From JAFLCL01 sp964502175 (lineage in GTDB: Bacteria > Myxococcota_A > Polyangia > Polyangiales > Sandaracinaceae), in assembly GCA_964502175.1 (NCBI GenBank), contig CAZCVE010000006.1, positions 186,001-250,000 on the forward strand: 64,000 bases of DNA, read 5' to 3'. Below are positions 21,442-30,093 of this stretch, one piece after another. Below the pieces are notes generated by a model that saw nothing but the letters and a program-made list of their open reading frames with translations, did no database searches and was not told the origin of the DNA. The stretch's first letter is position 1, and each line of letters opens with the position of its first letter. The position numbers were made by a program, and so were the translations under genes.

Positions 21442-21962
21442 GCCAGAGCGCGCGCGGGCCCGCGGGGGCGCCGCGCAACCCGCCACTGCGACCGGACCCA
21501 CGACAAGACGCGCGCGCGGAGTCGCGACGCGCGCCGGCGCGCGACATCGGCAGCTGGCCCGCGCCGGCCGCTCCTGTCGCGCTCGATCTTCCGCCGCTGC
21601 CGAACCGCATGTTCTTCCGCATCGGCGAGGTCGCCGAGCTCGTCGGCGTGAAGGCTCACGTGCTGCGCTACTGGGAGAGCGAGCTCGGCCTCTTGCGTCC
21701 GATGAAGACGCGCGGCTCGCACCGGCAGTACCGAAGGCGCGACGTCGAGATCGCGAGGCTCGTGAGGCAGCTGACCGAGGTCGAGGGCTACACGATCGCA
21801 GGCGCGAAGAAGAAGATCGCGGAGCTCCGAGGCGCGAAGAAAGAGCGCACCTCGCTCAGCCGCGACCTCATCGCGATCCGTGACGATCTTCGCGCGGCCG
21901 CCGCTCTGTTCGAGGCCTCGCCGCAGCGGCCGCACGTGTTCGACGTCGCGGGGGGCACGTGA
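21438..21962 (+). CDS. MerR-family transcriptional regulator
   Basis: 174 aa. After a disordered basic N-terminus of about 55 residues comes a MerR winged helix (FFRIGEVAELVGVKAHVLRYWESELG, followed by TRGSHRQYRRRDVE). A short helical tail follows with no Cys-based effector site. MerR-like genes follow ihfA in many Proteobacteria. The start is GTG 21438, overlapping the ihfA stop (GTGA), and its stop overlaps the next GTG. Confidence 0.85.
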   Translation: MSQSARGPAGAPRNPPLRPDPRQDARAESRRAPARDIGSWPAPAAPVALDLPPLPNRMFFRIGEVAELVGVKAHVLRYWESELGLLRPMKTRGSHRQYRRRDVEIARLVRQLTEVEGYTIAGAKKKIAELRGAKKERTSLSRDLIAIRDDLRAAAALFEASPQRPHVFDVAGGT

Positions 21963-22834
21963 TCAGGCGCGGTCTCCTCGCCGTCGTGATCGCAGCGCTC
22001 GCGCTCGGCTGCGCCACCACGCAGACGCTCGAAGCGCCGCGGCCGCGGCTCGGCGTGCAGTCGAACGAGCAGCCGCTCGGGCCGATCACGCTGCGCGTGC
22101 AGCCGCCCGCGGGAGCCCGCTACCAGACGAGCCTCACCATCAACGCGGAGGCCACGGTCTTCGGGCAACAGATGCGCCTCGACGGCACGTACGACGACGA
22201 GCGCATCGTCGTCGAGCGACGCCCCGACGGCACGACGGTGATGTCGGCGCGCACGACGGGCGGCAGCTACCGGCTCGCGCTCGGTGATCTCCCCGCGCGC
22301 GACGAGCCGTTCGCGCCGAGCGACGTGCCGATCACGAGCGTGATCGACGCGCGCGGCCGAACCGTGGACGACGCGATGTTCGGCCCGTCGACCGCGGGCG
22401 CCGACCGCGCCGCGTTCCTGCGCGCCGTGGTCGATCCGCTGCTCGACGCGCTGGCCTACCCAGAGCGCGCGATCTCGCCCGGCGAAGAGTGGGAGAGCGC
22501 GGGCGAGCGGCCGCTGCCCGACGGTCGCGGCAGCGTGCGCTACGCGATGACGCAGACGCTCGTGCGCGTCGAAGGCAGCGGAGCGAGCGCGCTTGCCGTG
22601 ATCTCCGTGCGCGGCACGCTCGATGGCTCCGGGCTCGGCGGTGATGGCCCCTCCGCGGGCACGCTGCGCATCGATGGCGCGTACACCGTGGCCGTCGCCG
22701 ACGGACTCGTGCGAGGCATGCAGTCACGGGTCGAGGGACGCGTCACGATCGGCGACGTCCCCGATCCGCGCTCGCCCGACGCAGGCGCGCTCGACGTTCC
22801 GTTCGAAGGAACGATTCGCTACCGCGCGCAGTGA
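21959..22834 (+). CDS. Lipoprotein of unknown function
   Basis: 291 aa. GTG start (21959) in a GTGA overlap, then RRGLLAVVIAALALGC with a clear lipobox. The mature part is beta-rich, with alternating charged and hydrophobic residues; no known domain is recognised. Translationally coupled to the merR gene, so part of the pheST-ihfA-merR operon. Confidence 0.78.
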   Translation: MIRRGLLAVVIAALALGCATTQTLEAPRPRLGVQSNEQPLGPITLRVQPPAGARYQTSLTINAEATVFGQQMRLDGTYDDERIVVERRPDGTTVMSARTTGGSYRLALGDLPARDEPFAPSDVPITSVIDARGRTVDDAMFGPSTAGADRAAFLRAVVDPLLDALAYPERAISPGEEWESAGERPLPDGRGSVRYAMTQTLVRVEGSGASALAVISVRGTLDGSGLGGDGPSAGTLRIDGAYTVAVADGLVRGMQSRVEGRVTIGDVPDPRSPDAGALDVPFEGTIRYRAQ

Positions 22835-22880
22835 CTCGAGCTCCCCGCGCGACGCGCGCAGGTGAATCATCCGCGTCGGG

Positions 22881-22886
22881 TATGAT
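22881..22886 (+). promoter_or_regulatory. -10-like box TATGAT, 7 nt before the LTD lipoprotein ATG
   Basis: GGGTATGAT-GGGCGCG-ATG. The box matches the -10 consensus in five of six positions. The 7-nt distance suggests a leaderless message from ATG 22894 and no ribosome-binding site is seen. Confidence 0.45.
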
Positions 22887-22893
22887 GGGCGCG

Positions 22894-24228
22894 ATGCATG
22901 TCCGGCACTCGAGTCGTCCTTTCTTCTCAGGCGCGAAGAGCGCGATGCGCGCGATGCTCACCACGCTCGCGCTCGCAGCGATGACCGTCGCGCTCGCCGG
23001 ATGCGCGGATCGCACGGCGCTGCGGCTCGTGATCCGGTCGAACCTCGCCGTGCCGACCGAGCTCGAGTCGGTGTTGATCCAGATGCGCAGCTCCACCGGC
23101 GCGACCGCGCCGCCTCGCTCCGTGAGCCTCATGGGCACCGCGTTCCCGCAGACGCTCGTCGTGAGACCCGAGAGCTCCGGCATGAGCGGCACCGTCACGT
23201 TCACCGTGCAGGGCCTCCGCTCGGGCTCGATCGTGATCCAGCGCGTGGTGAGCGCGCCGTTCCAGACGGGCCAGGTCGTCGACGTCGAGGTCGAGCTCAA
23301 CAGCGAGTGCCTCGGGATCGAGTGCGGCCCTGGCGTCGACTGCTTGCGCGGCACGTGCGTGGGCACGCCCGTGGACGCCGGATCGCCGACCGACGCGGGA
23401 CCGACGCCCGACGCCAGCACCGACGCGTTCGTCGTCGACATCGACGCGCTCTCTCCCGACGCGTTCGTGCCCGGTGCAGACGCGTTCTCTCCCGACGCGT
23501 TCGCTTTCGACGCGTTCGTGCCCGGCGCCGACGCGTTCCGCGCGCCCGACGCGTTCACGCCGGCAGATGCGTTCGTGACGCCCGACGCGTTCACGCCCGC
23601 GGATGCGTTCGTGATCCCGGACGCGTTCGTCCCCGCGGACAGCGGCATCGCGTGCACGGGCGCGGCCTGCGCGGGCATCGTGCTGATCAGCGAATTCACG
23701 CACACGGGCCCTGCCGGATCGCTCGACGAGATCGTCGAGATCTTCAACACGTCGACGCGCACGGCCGACATCGGCGGCGCGCAGATGTTCTACACGTCGG
23801 CGTCGGGCGGCACGCGCAGCGGACGCGCGACGGTGCCGGCCGGCGTGCGCCTGCCACCAGGTGGCTACTACCTCTTCGCGGGCATGACGTACGCGGGCAC
23901 GCCTGCGGCAGATGGCACGCCGTGGACGATGGGCGCATCGGACACCGGCGGCTCGTGGTCGCTCGAGCACGGCGGCGTGATCCTCGATCGCGTGTGCTGG
24001 GCGGGCGCCGCGGCGAGCATCTGTGAGGGCACCGCGCTCTCGACCGCACCGCCATCGGCGGGCTCCTACGAGCGCAAGGCGAACGCAGCGTCGACCGTCG
24101 CGTCGATGAGCGCCGGCGGGGCCGACGAGCGCGCGGGCAACCGCCAAGACACGGGCAACAACGCGATGGACTTCGTGCTGCGCGCGACGCGCGATCCGCA
24201 GTCCACGATGAGCGCCGCGGAGCCGTGA
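22894..24228 (+). CDS. Lipoprotein with Asp-Ala-Phe repeat linker and lamin-tail-like (LTD) domain
   Basis: 444 aa from ATG 22894. The hydrophobic segment LTTLALAAMTVALAGC ends in a lipobox. A beta-rich part (about 60-140) and a Cys-containing patch are followed by a linker of repeated PDAF/ADAF units (about 180-250). The C-terminal 190 residues (GIVLISEFTHTGPAGSLDEI, VEIFNTSTRTADIGGAQMFY) follow the lamin-tail-domain pattern seen in secreted bacterial proteins. Other possible starts are GTG 22831 and internal ATGs near the signal peptide. Role unknown; likely surface-anchored. Confidence 0.78.
   Translation: MHVRHSSRPFFSGAKSAMRAMLTTLALAAMTVALAGCADRTALRLVIRSNLAVPTELESVLIQMRSSTGATAPPRSVSLMGTAFPQTLVVRPESSGMSGTVTFTVQGLRSGSIVIQRVVSAPFQTGQVVDVEVELNSECLGIECGPGVDCLRGTCVGTPVDAGSPTDAGPTPDASTDAFVVDIDALSPDAFVPGADAFSPDAFAFDAFVPGADAFRAPDAFTPADAFVTPDAFTPADAFVIPDAFVPADSGIACTGAACAGIVLISEFTHTGPAGSLDEIVEIFNTSTRTADIGGAQMFYTSASGGTRSGRATVPAGVRLPPGGYYLFAGMTYAGTPAADGTPWTMGASDTGGSWSLEHGGVILDRVCWAGAAASICEGTALSTAPPSAGSYERKANAASTVASMSAGGADERAGNRQDTGNNAMDFVLRATRDPQSTMSAAEP
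23424..23640 (+). repeat. Repeated GACGCGTTC motif encoding Asp-Ala-Phe
   Basis: The codons GAC GCG TTC recur about ten times, spaced by two to six codons rich in Pro, Gly and Ala. They make a low-complexity spacer between the membrane anchor and the LTD domain. Related Asp-Ala spacers occur after the lipobox in several other lipoproteins of the window. Confidence 0.8.
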
Positions 24229-24267
24229 TGCGCCGACCGATCGTGCCGTGATATGTTGGGCGCGACG

Positions 24268-24879
24268 ATGACGACGGTCACCGAAGCAGCAAAGCGTCTC
24301 GGCATCGATCTCCACCCGCTCGAACAAGCGGAGCTCGCGACCCTCAAGGACGACGCCGTCCTCGCGCAGCAGTTCGTGCGGCGTCTCTTGCTCCAGGCCA
24401 AAGAGATCGCGCCGAACGCGACGTGGAGCGCGGAGGATCTGCTCGACGTCGTCGAGGCTGCCGTCCACGGGCGCATCCCCGATCTCGATCGCGTGGTCGA
24501 GGGTCGCTACCTCCGCAAGCGCGTGCGCGAGCTGTGCGCGTACGCCGAGCGCTACGGCGAGCCCTTCGCCATGGTCGTCCTCAAGCTCGCGCGCGAGCCG
24601 AAAGAGGGCCTCTACGGATCGATGGCGCACCCGATCGTCGAGAAGCTCCGACGCACCGACATGGTGACCGCGTACAAGCGGCGCTTCGCGGTGCTCTTGC
24701 CTCGCATGGACGCGGCCGCCCTCCCCGCGCTGTCCGAGCGGCTCGCGGCGGTGGCGAACGATCTCGCGGGCGCGAAGGTCGTCGAGGCGACCACCTCGAC
24801 GATGTTCCCCATCCCCGATCTCGACGAGACCCAGCTGATCCTCGACTGGCTCGAGGATCAGCTCCGGCTCGACGTCTGA
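24268..24879 (+). CDS. Degenerate GGDEF-like domain protein
   Basis: 203 aa (five more if an ATG at 24253 is used). The C-terminal about 110 residues follow the diguanylate-cyclase pattern: YGEPFAMVVLKLA in place of the usual R-x-G-x-P-ALLLLDID, then LRRTDMVTAYKRRFAVLLPR in place of the GGDEF strand. The active-site GGDEF reads YKRRF and the metal-binding Asp is lost, so it cannot make c-di-GMP; it may be a structural or ligand-sensing relic. TATGTT lies 10 nt before the ATG. This is my own pattern match. Confidence 0.65.
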   Translation: MTTVTEAAKRLGIDLHPLEQAELATLKDDAVLAQQFVRRLLLQAKEIAPNATWSAEDLLDVVEAAVHGRIPDLDRVVEGRYLRKRVRELCAYAERYGEPFAMVVLKLAREPKEGLYGSMAHPIVEKLRRTDMVTAYKRRFAVLLPRMDAAALPALSERLAAVANDLAGAKVVEATTSTMFPIPDLDETQLILDWLEDQLRLDV

Positions 24880-24893
24880 CCGGGGCTCCCCCG

Positions 24894-24939
24894 CCCCTCC
24901 CGCGGGCGGGAGGGGTGACTCGTTCGAAGCCTCGAACGA
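24894..24939. terminator. Two hairpins between convergent genes
   Basis: CCCCTCCCG-CGGG-CGGGAGGGG (24894-24915, perfect 9-bp stem) is followed by TCGTTCGA-AGCC-TCGAACGA (24920-24939, perfect 8-bp stem). They lie in the 73-bp gap between two convergent genes. Neither has a T-run, but the position suits a bidirectional terminator. Confidence 0.6.
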
Positions 24940-24952
24940 CCTGGGAGCGTGA

Positions 24953-27367
24953 TCAGTTGGCGTAGCCGAGCGCGCGGAGCTGCGCGCGGATGGTGTCGTC
25001 CATCTCGGCCTGCTCGGTCTGGAGCGTCGCGCCTTCGCGCTGCGTCGCCTGCCACCAGTGCCCGCGATCACGCGAGCCGAGGTACTGACCGAGGTGGATG
25101 CGGAGGAAGCGAGCCGCGATCGGGTGACGCGTGAGGTCCGTGATCTCGTTGCGCTCTCCCGGGTCGGCCTGGAGATCGAACATCTTCGCGTTGATGCCGC
25201 TCAGCACCATCTTCCAGCGGCGCGAGCGCACCACGCGCTTGTCGTCGAGCATGTTGGTGAACGCGAGGGCCGGATGGCTCGGCAGCTGACCGCGCATGTC
25301 GCCGACCAGGCTGCGACCTTCCGCGGCGCGGAGGCCGCGCACGTCGGCGAGCTCGATCACGGTCTGCGAGAGGTTGAGCGTCGAGACCGGCTGCGCCACG
25401 CGACGACCCTCGGGCACGAGGCCCGGACGGTGGAAGATCAGCGGCACCTGGATGAGCTCTTGGTAGACGCTGTGGCCGTGGCCGTAGCTGCCGTGATCGC
25501 GGAACTCCTCGCCGTGATCCGAGGTGATCACGAGCAGCGTGTTGTCGGCGACGCCCATCGTCTGGAGGCGCTCCATGAAGCGACCGAGCTCGCGATCGTG
25601 GTAGCTGATCTCGCCGTCGTGCAGGCCCTGGAGGCGCGTCAGGTCGCTCTCGTCGAAGACGACGCGCGGGTTGTTGCCCTTGGCCGCCTCGAGCAGCTCG
25701 CCGGTCTGACGCGGACGCACCTGGCCCGTGTAGTCCGTGCGCGGGTCGTACATCTGGAGGAACTCCGCCGGCGGGTCGTAGGGCACGTGCGGATCGATCG
25801 TCTGGATGTAGACGAAGAAGCGGCCCGAGTGGTGCTGCTCGATCCAGTCGCCCGCCTCGCGGAAGACGTCTTCGGCCTCGGTCGAGCGACCCTCGCGGAT
25901 CATGTTGGTGTAGTGATCCCAGCCCTGATCGAACCCGAAGCGATCGGAGACGTAACCGTTCGCGAGGAACGACGCGGTGTCGAAGCCCGCGCCGTCGAAC
26001 GTCTCGCTGATGAGCTCGGCGCTCGCCGGGAGGCGCGCCTCGGTCGTGATCGCACGATGCGTCGACGGCGTGAGACCCGTGAGCACCGACGCGACGCTCG
26101 GCTTCGTCCAGTTCTCCTGCGAGTGCGCGCGCTCGAAGAGCGTGCCGTGCTCGACGATGCCGTCGAGGATCGGCGTGCGCACGCGTGACTGCGGGTTGTA
26201 CGCGCGCAGCTTGCTCGCGCGGAGCGTGTCGATGAGGAGGACCACGACGTTCTGCGCCGGCTCGGTCGCAGCGGCTTGCTCGGGAGGATCGACCATCACC
26301 GACGGCGCGGACCACGCGACGCGCGTCGCATCGCCGCCCTCGGCCTGGAGGTCGATGCGGACGATCTCACCCGCGAACGACGCGAGATCGAGCGACTGGT
26401 CGTTCCAGCGCTGACCGACCGCGCTCGTCCACAGCTCCTGCGCCTCGCCGCCCTCGGCCTGCACGCGAACGCGCGCCGTGGCGCCCGTCGCGGTCGAGTC
26501 GGTGCCCACGCCGAAGACGAGGTGCGCGCGCTCCGGCACGTCGACGTAGTAGGTGAGCGTCGTCGGCGTGCGAGCGAGCAGCGCGGGCCGCTCCGTCTCG
26601 CCGGTCTGCACGCGCGTCACGAGTCCGTCGTAGAGGGGCTCCACCCACGACTCGTCGGCGCCCGGCGCATCGCCCGGGATCACGCGCACGGATGACATCG
26701 CGACCGACACGTCCTGACCGTCGACCGGCGTGGTTCCACCGAACGCGAGCTGCACTTGGTTCTCGCCGACGCGCACGAGGTCCGCGGGGATCGCGATGTC
26801 GTAGTCGGCGAACTCGGTGCCTTCTGCGAACGACACGCCGCCCTCGGGGATCGCGGTCGCTCGGCCGTTCAGATAGATCTGGAGGCGGCGAGTGCCGTGC
26901 GCGCGCAGGCGCATGCGCAGGGTCAGCGGTCCGGCTTCGCGCACGTCGAAGTAGAGGCGCGCCATGCGGCCCGCGTAGGTGAACGTCTCGTCCCCTTCGG
27001 CACCATCGCTCAGCCAGCCGACGCCGTTTCCGTTCGTCGGTCGCCAGTTGCCGAGCGTGTACTTGGCGCGCGCGGGCGTGCCGAAGTCGATGTAGGTGCC
27101 GTGGTGATCGATCTCCGCGAGGTGCGAGAGCTCGATCAGATCGAGGTGCATGCGCAGCGAGTCGGCCTGCGCGGGGCGGGGACCGGTGCCACCTGGCTCG
27201 TCGGTCGCGCCTCCGCCACCTCCGCCACCACCGCCACCCGTCGCTTCGGTTCCTCCGCCAGTCGCAGTGGACTCCTCGCCGCCGCTGCATGCGACGACGG
27301 CGACACCAGAGACGGAGAGGCTCAGCGCTGCGCCGAGAGTCAGGGTGGTCAGACGTTGACGTGTCAT
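24953..27367 (-). CDS. Alkaline-phosphatase-superfamily (sulfatase-like) lipoprotein with Thr nucleophile
   Basis: 804 aa. Start ATG 27367 with GAGG 8 nt upstream. The lipobox is VAVVAC, then a poly-Gly linker. Residues about 80-360 are two beta-sandwich segments with carbohydrate-binding character. From about 370 a sulfatase-fold domain follows: metal Asp in VVLLIDTLRASK, nucleophile region NWTKPSVASVLTGL and the SDHGEEFRDHGSYGHGHS metal site. The nucleophile position is Thr (about 419), not the Cys/Ser converted to formylglycine, so it is more likely a phospho-transferase or phosphodiesterase than a sulfatase. Substrate unknown. Confidence 0.82.
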   Translation of the reverse strand: MTRQRLTTLTLGAALSLSVSGVAVVACSGGEESTATGGGTEATGGGGGGGGGGATDEPGGTGPRPAQADSLRMHLDLIELSHLAEIDHHGTYIDFGTPARAKYTLGNWRPTNGNGVGWLSDGAEGDETFTYAGRMARLYFDVREAGPLTLRMRLRAHGTRRLQIYLNGRATAIPEGGVSFAEGTEFADYDIAIPADLVRVGENQVQLAFGGTTPVDGQDVSVAMSSVRVIPGDAPGADESWVEPLYDGLVTRVQTGETERPALLARTPTTLTYYVDVPERAHLVFGVGTDSTATGATARVRVQAEGGEAQELWTSAVGQRWNDQSLDLASFAGEIVRIDLQAEGGDATRVAWSAPSVMVDPPEQAAATEPAQNVVVLLIDTLRASKLRAYNPQSRVRTPILDGIVEHGTLFERAHSQENWTKPSVASVLTGLTPSTHRAITTEARLPASAELISETFDGAGFDTASFLANGYVSDRFGFDQGWDHYTNMIREGRSTEAEDVFREAGDWIEQHHSGRFFVYIQTIDPHVPYDPPAEFLQMYDPRTDYTGQVRPRQTGELLEAAKGNNPRVVFDESDLTRLQGLHDGEISYHDRELGRFMERLQTMGVADNTLLVITSDHGEEFRDHGSYGHGHSVYQELIQVPLIFHRPGLVPEGRRVAQPVSTLNLSQTVIELADVRGLRAAEGRSLVGDMRGQLPSHPALAFTNMLDDKRVVRSRRWKMVLSGINAKMFDLQADPGERNEITDLTRHPIAARFLRIHLGQYLGSRDRGHWWQATQREGATLQTEQAEMDDTIRAQLRALGYAN

Positions 27368-27541
27368 CTCGAATACCTCGCGCAAACGGCTTGATACGTG
27401 CGCACGAGGGCTGAGGATTCGGCCGCTGGCCGATGAACGTCCGTCACGCCTGCGTGCCCGTCCAGGTCGGACCCGCGGTTACCACGGGCCGCAGAAACGG
27501 GTCAAACGAACGGCAGCTTCCCGACCCGAGCCGATTCGCGA

Positions 27542-29980
27542 TCAGAGCGCCGGGAGGACGACCGTGCGATCGGCGAGCACGCGCACGAAGCGGACGTGGA
27601 CGCTCTCGCCGCTGGTCTCGACGGCGTGGATCCCGACCGGCAGCGCGCGCGGCGCGTCGGCCGCGATCGCGGTGCCATCGACGCGCCATCCATCCCGCTC
27701 GGCGATCAACCAACCGGATCCCGTCGCGGGCGGCGCATGGTTCGGGCGCGTTCCGCCGAACGCACCGTCGGCTGGGCTCGCGGCGACGGGCGTCGTCTCT
27801 GGCGGCTGGTCGCTCGTAGGCGCCTCATCACTCGCGGGCGGTGGAACGGTGGCTGGCGGCTCGCTCGTCGTGGGCGCGATCGGATCCGCGGTCGTGGGCG
27901 GTGTGGGACGAGAGGTGGTCGTGGTGGCCGGCACGGGATCCGGATCGTTTCGACGCACGAAGCGCCAGATCACGAAGCCCGACAGGAACAGCACCGCGAC
28001 CACGAGCGCGTAGATGAACGCATCCGGCGGTCCCGTGCGCGCGGGGACTTCGTCGCCCGGACGAGGCTTCGACGGTCGGCTCGGCTCGCGCGTGCGCGTG
28101 TTCGTCGCCTCTCGCGAGGGCCGCCGTGGCTCGCTCTCGCGGGCAGGCGCGCGCACGGCGAGCGGGGGCTCCGGCTCGTCGTCGTCGTCGTCGTCGCTGC
28201 CTTCGTCCGCGAGCGCGGCGACGTCGGCGACGACACCGCTCTCGGTGCTTCGGGTGACGGGCTTCGGCTCGGGAGACGGCAGCGTGTCGGCGGTCGCCAC
28301 CTCGGCGCGCTCCTCGACGACGGGGCGCGGCGGGACGGCAGCGCCGACGCGCTCGTCACGCGCGGTCTCGCGCTCCGTCTCGTCGTCGTCCTCGTCGTCC
28401 TCGTCGTCGTGGTCCTCGTCGTCGTCCTGATCCCCGCTCTCGTCGTACGAGAGCTCGGGCGGCGGAGGCACCTGCGTCAGCGTGCGGATCTCGGGCTCGC
28501 TCGGCAGCGGCGCGCTCCTCACGATCTCGATCGCTTCGGCGATCCGATCTTCGCCGTTGGGCCCGCGGATGGCCGTCAGCGCGCCGGATCGCGCGAGCGC
28601 CAGCAGCGCCGAGCTCAGGCCTTCGTGCGAGGTCCCGCCCTCGATCAGCGTGGCGATCGCGCCGATGCGGACGATGGCGTCGATCACGCGCGCATCGACC
28701 GCGCGCTCCTTCTTCGCCGACGGCGCAGCGTCCGTGTCGATCTCGATCGACGCGATCCCCTGGATCATCGCGGGACGCGTGGCGCGCTCGAGGGCAGCGA
28801 GACGCTCGCGACCGTTCTCGAGCGCGGACTCGGGATCGGGCAGCGTCTTTCGCACGGGCGCGCTCGCGCGCTCGACCGCGACGAGGCCGCGTCGCATGCC
28901 GAGGAGCGGAACGAGCGCCGCGCTGCCGCGCGAGTACCAGCCGTCGCGCGCCGTGCGGATCACGTCGAGCAGCTGCCCACCGCGCATCTCCGCGTCGATC
29001 GCGTCGTGCGCGTCGCGCAGGTGGATGCTCGAGTCGGGGCGGCCGCCTTGGATGCGACCGAGGAGCGCGCCGATCGAGAGTCCGTCGAAGCGGTTCGACA
29101 CGCGCGCGCGATCACTCGCGAGCGCCGCCTCCAGATCTTCGAGGCGCGCTGCGATGTGCGAGGGCTCGATCGGAGGCAGCTCGCGGAGGGTGAGCTTCAG
29201 CGCGCGAGAGAACGCCTCGCGCTGCGTGGGCGCGGGCAGTCCACCGGTCACCTCGGAACCCAGCACGCGCACGATCGCGCCGATGCGCACGGCTGCCTCG
29301 CGGTACCTCGCCGCGTCGACGGCGTCCGACGTGAGGATCGCGTCGGGACCGCAGCGCGCGAAGAACGCCGCGCTCGGCTCGCCCGGATCGGGCACGAGGA
29401 TGTCGAGCCGCGGATCTCCCTCGAAGGCCGCGCGCACCGCGAGCACGGTCGCCTCGGGCGCGAGCACGGCGACCGTACACAGGGTGTCGAGATCGACGGA
29501 CGCCGAAGGCATCGCGACGTTGCCGATGCCCATCAACGTCGGTCGCCCGGTGGCCTTGGGCGGGCGCAGGCGCGGCGCGCCGGTGGTGCTCGCCGATCGA
29601 AGGAGCGCGGGCGTCGGCGGAGAGCTCGGGATCGCCGGCGCGCCGGGAGACGCCTTGTTTCCGAGGAGAGGGAGCGTGGCGGCCAGCGCGGCCAGCGCGT
29701 CGAGATCGTCCTGCCCGAGCGCGACCTTCTGATCGCGCGCGAGGTCGAGGCGCTCGATCGCGTCCTTCAGCCCATCGCAGAGCGCCTCGATCTGGAACAC
29801 CTGCGCGGAGGCCCACAGCGCGTGCAGGCGGCGACGAAGCTCCTCGCGCGGACGCTCCTCCGCCGGTGAGCCGACGAGCAGCGCCGTGGAAGCACGGAGC
29901 TCGGAGGCCTTGCGGGGGAGGCCCTCGACGAAGCGCGCGCGCGCCACGCCGAGCGCCGTGGGACGTCCGGTCTCGCTCAT
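27542..29980 (-). CDS. Large acidic single-pass membrane protein, function unknown
   Basis: 812 aa from ATG 29980 (TAGAGT 11 nt upstream). The N-terminal about 110 residues are helical and HPt-like without an obvious phospho-His. Residues about 155-250 (LCTVAVLAPEATVLAVRAAF and onward) resemble a degenerate receiver fold. A long helical middle leads to a strongly acidic tract (about 520-545, Asp/Glu runs from GTC repeats), a Pro-rich linker, one transmembrane helix (DAFIYALVVAVLFLSGFVIW) and a Thr/Pro-rich outer segment with a small C-terminal beta domain. Possibly a signalling scaffold; no enzyme motif is seen. Confidence 0.72.
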   Translation of the reverse strand: MSETGRPTALGVARARFVEGLPRKASELRASTALLVGSPAEERPREELRRRLHALWASAQVFQIEALCDGLKDAIERLDLARDQKVALGQDDLDALAALAATLPLLGNKASPGAPAIPSSPPTPALLRSASTTGAPRLRPPKATGRPTLMGIGNVAMPSASVDLDTLCTVAVLAPEATVLAVRAAFEGDPRLDILVPDPGEPSAAFFARCGPDAILTSDAVDAARYREAAVRIGAIVRVLGSEVTGGLPAPTQREAFSRALKLTLRELPPIEPSHIAARLEDLEAALASDRARVSNRFDGLSIGALLGRIQGGRPDSSIHLRDAHDAIDAEMRGGQLLDVIRTARDGWYSRGSAALVPLLGMRRGLVAVERASAPVRKTLPDPESALENGRERLAALERATRPAMIQGIASIEIDTDAAPSAKKERAVDARVIDAIVRIGAIATLIEGGTSHEGLSSALLALARSGALTAIRGPNGEDRIAEAIEIVRSAPLPSEPEIRTLTQVPPPPELSYDESGDQDDDEDHDDEDDEDDDETERETARDERVGAAVPPRPVVEERAEVATADTLPSPEPKPVTRSTESGVVADVAALADEGSDDDDDDEPEPPLAVRAPARESEPRRPSREATNTRTREPSRPSKPRPGDEVPARTGPPDAFIYALVVAVLFLSGFVIWRFVRRNDPDPVPATTTTSRPTPPTTADPIAPTTSEPPATVPPPASDEAPTSDQPPETTPVAASPADGAFGGTRPNHAPPATGSGWLIAERDGWRVDGTAIAADAPRALPVGIHAVETSGESVHVRFVRVLADRTVVLPAL

Positions 29981-30093
29981 CGAAGGCGCGCACTCTATCG
30001 CTCGCGACCCCGCGAGTGCCAGCCACGCGCGCCCCACGCGCCCGAAAGGCTCACCCGGCGGACCCCGCCTCTCCGTGCTAGCCACGGCCCGCC

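Noticed and set aside
28378..28440. GTC/GTCCTC trinucleotide run as a CRISPR or regulatory repeat
   Set aside because: It codes in frame for the Asp/Glu tract of the 27542-29980 protein and has no spacer structure.
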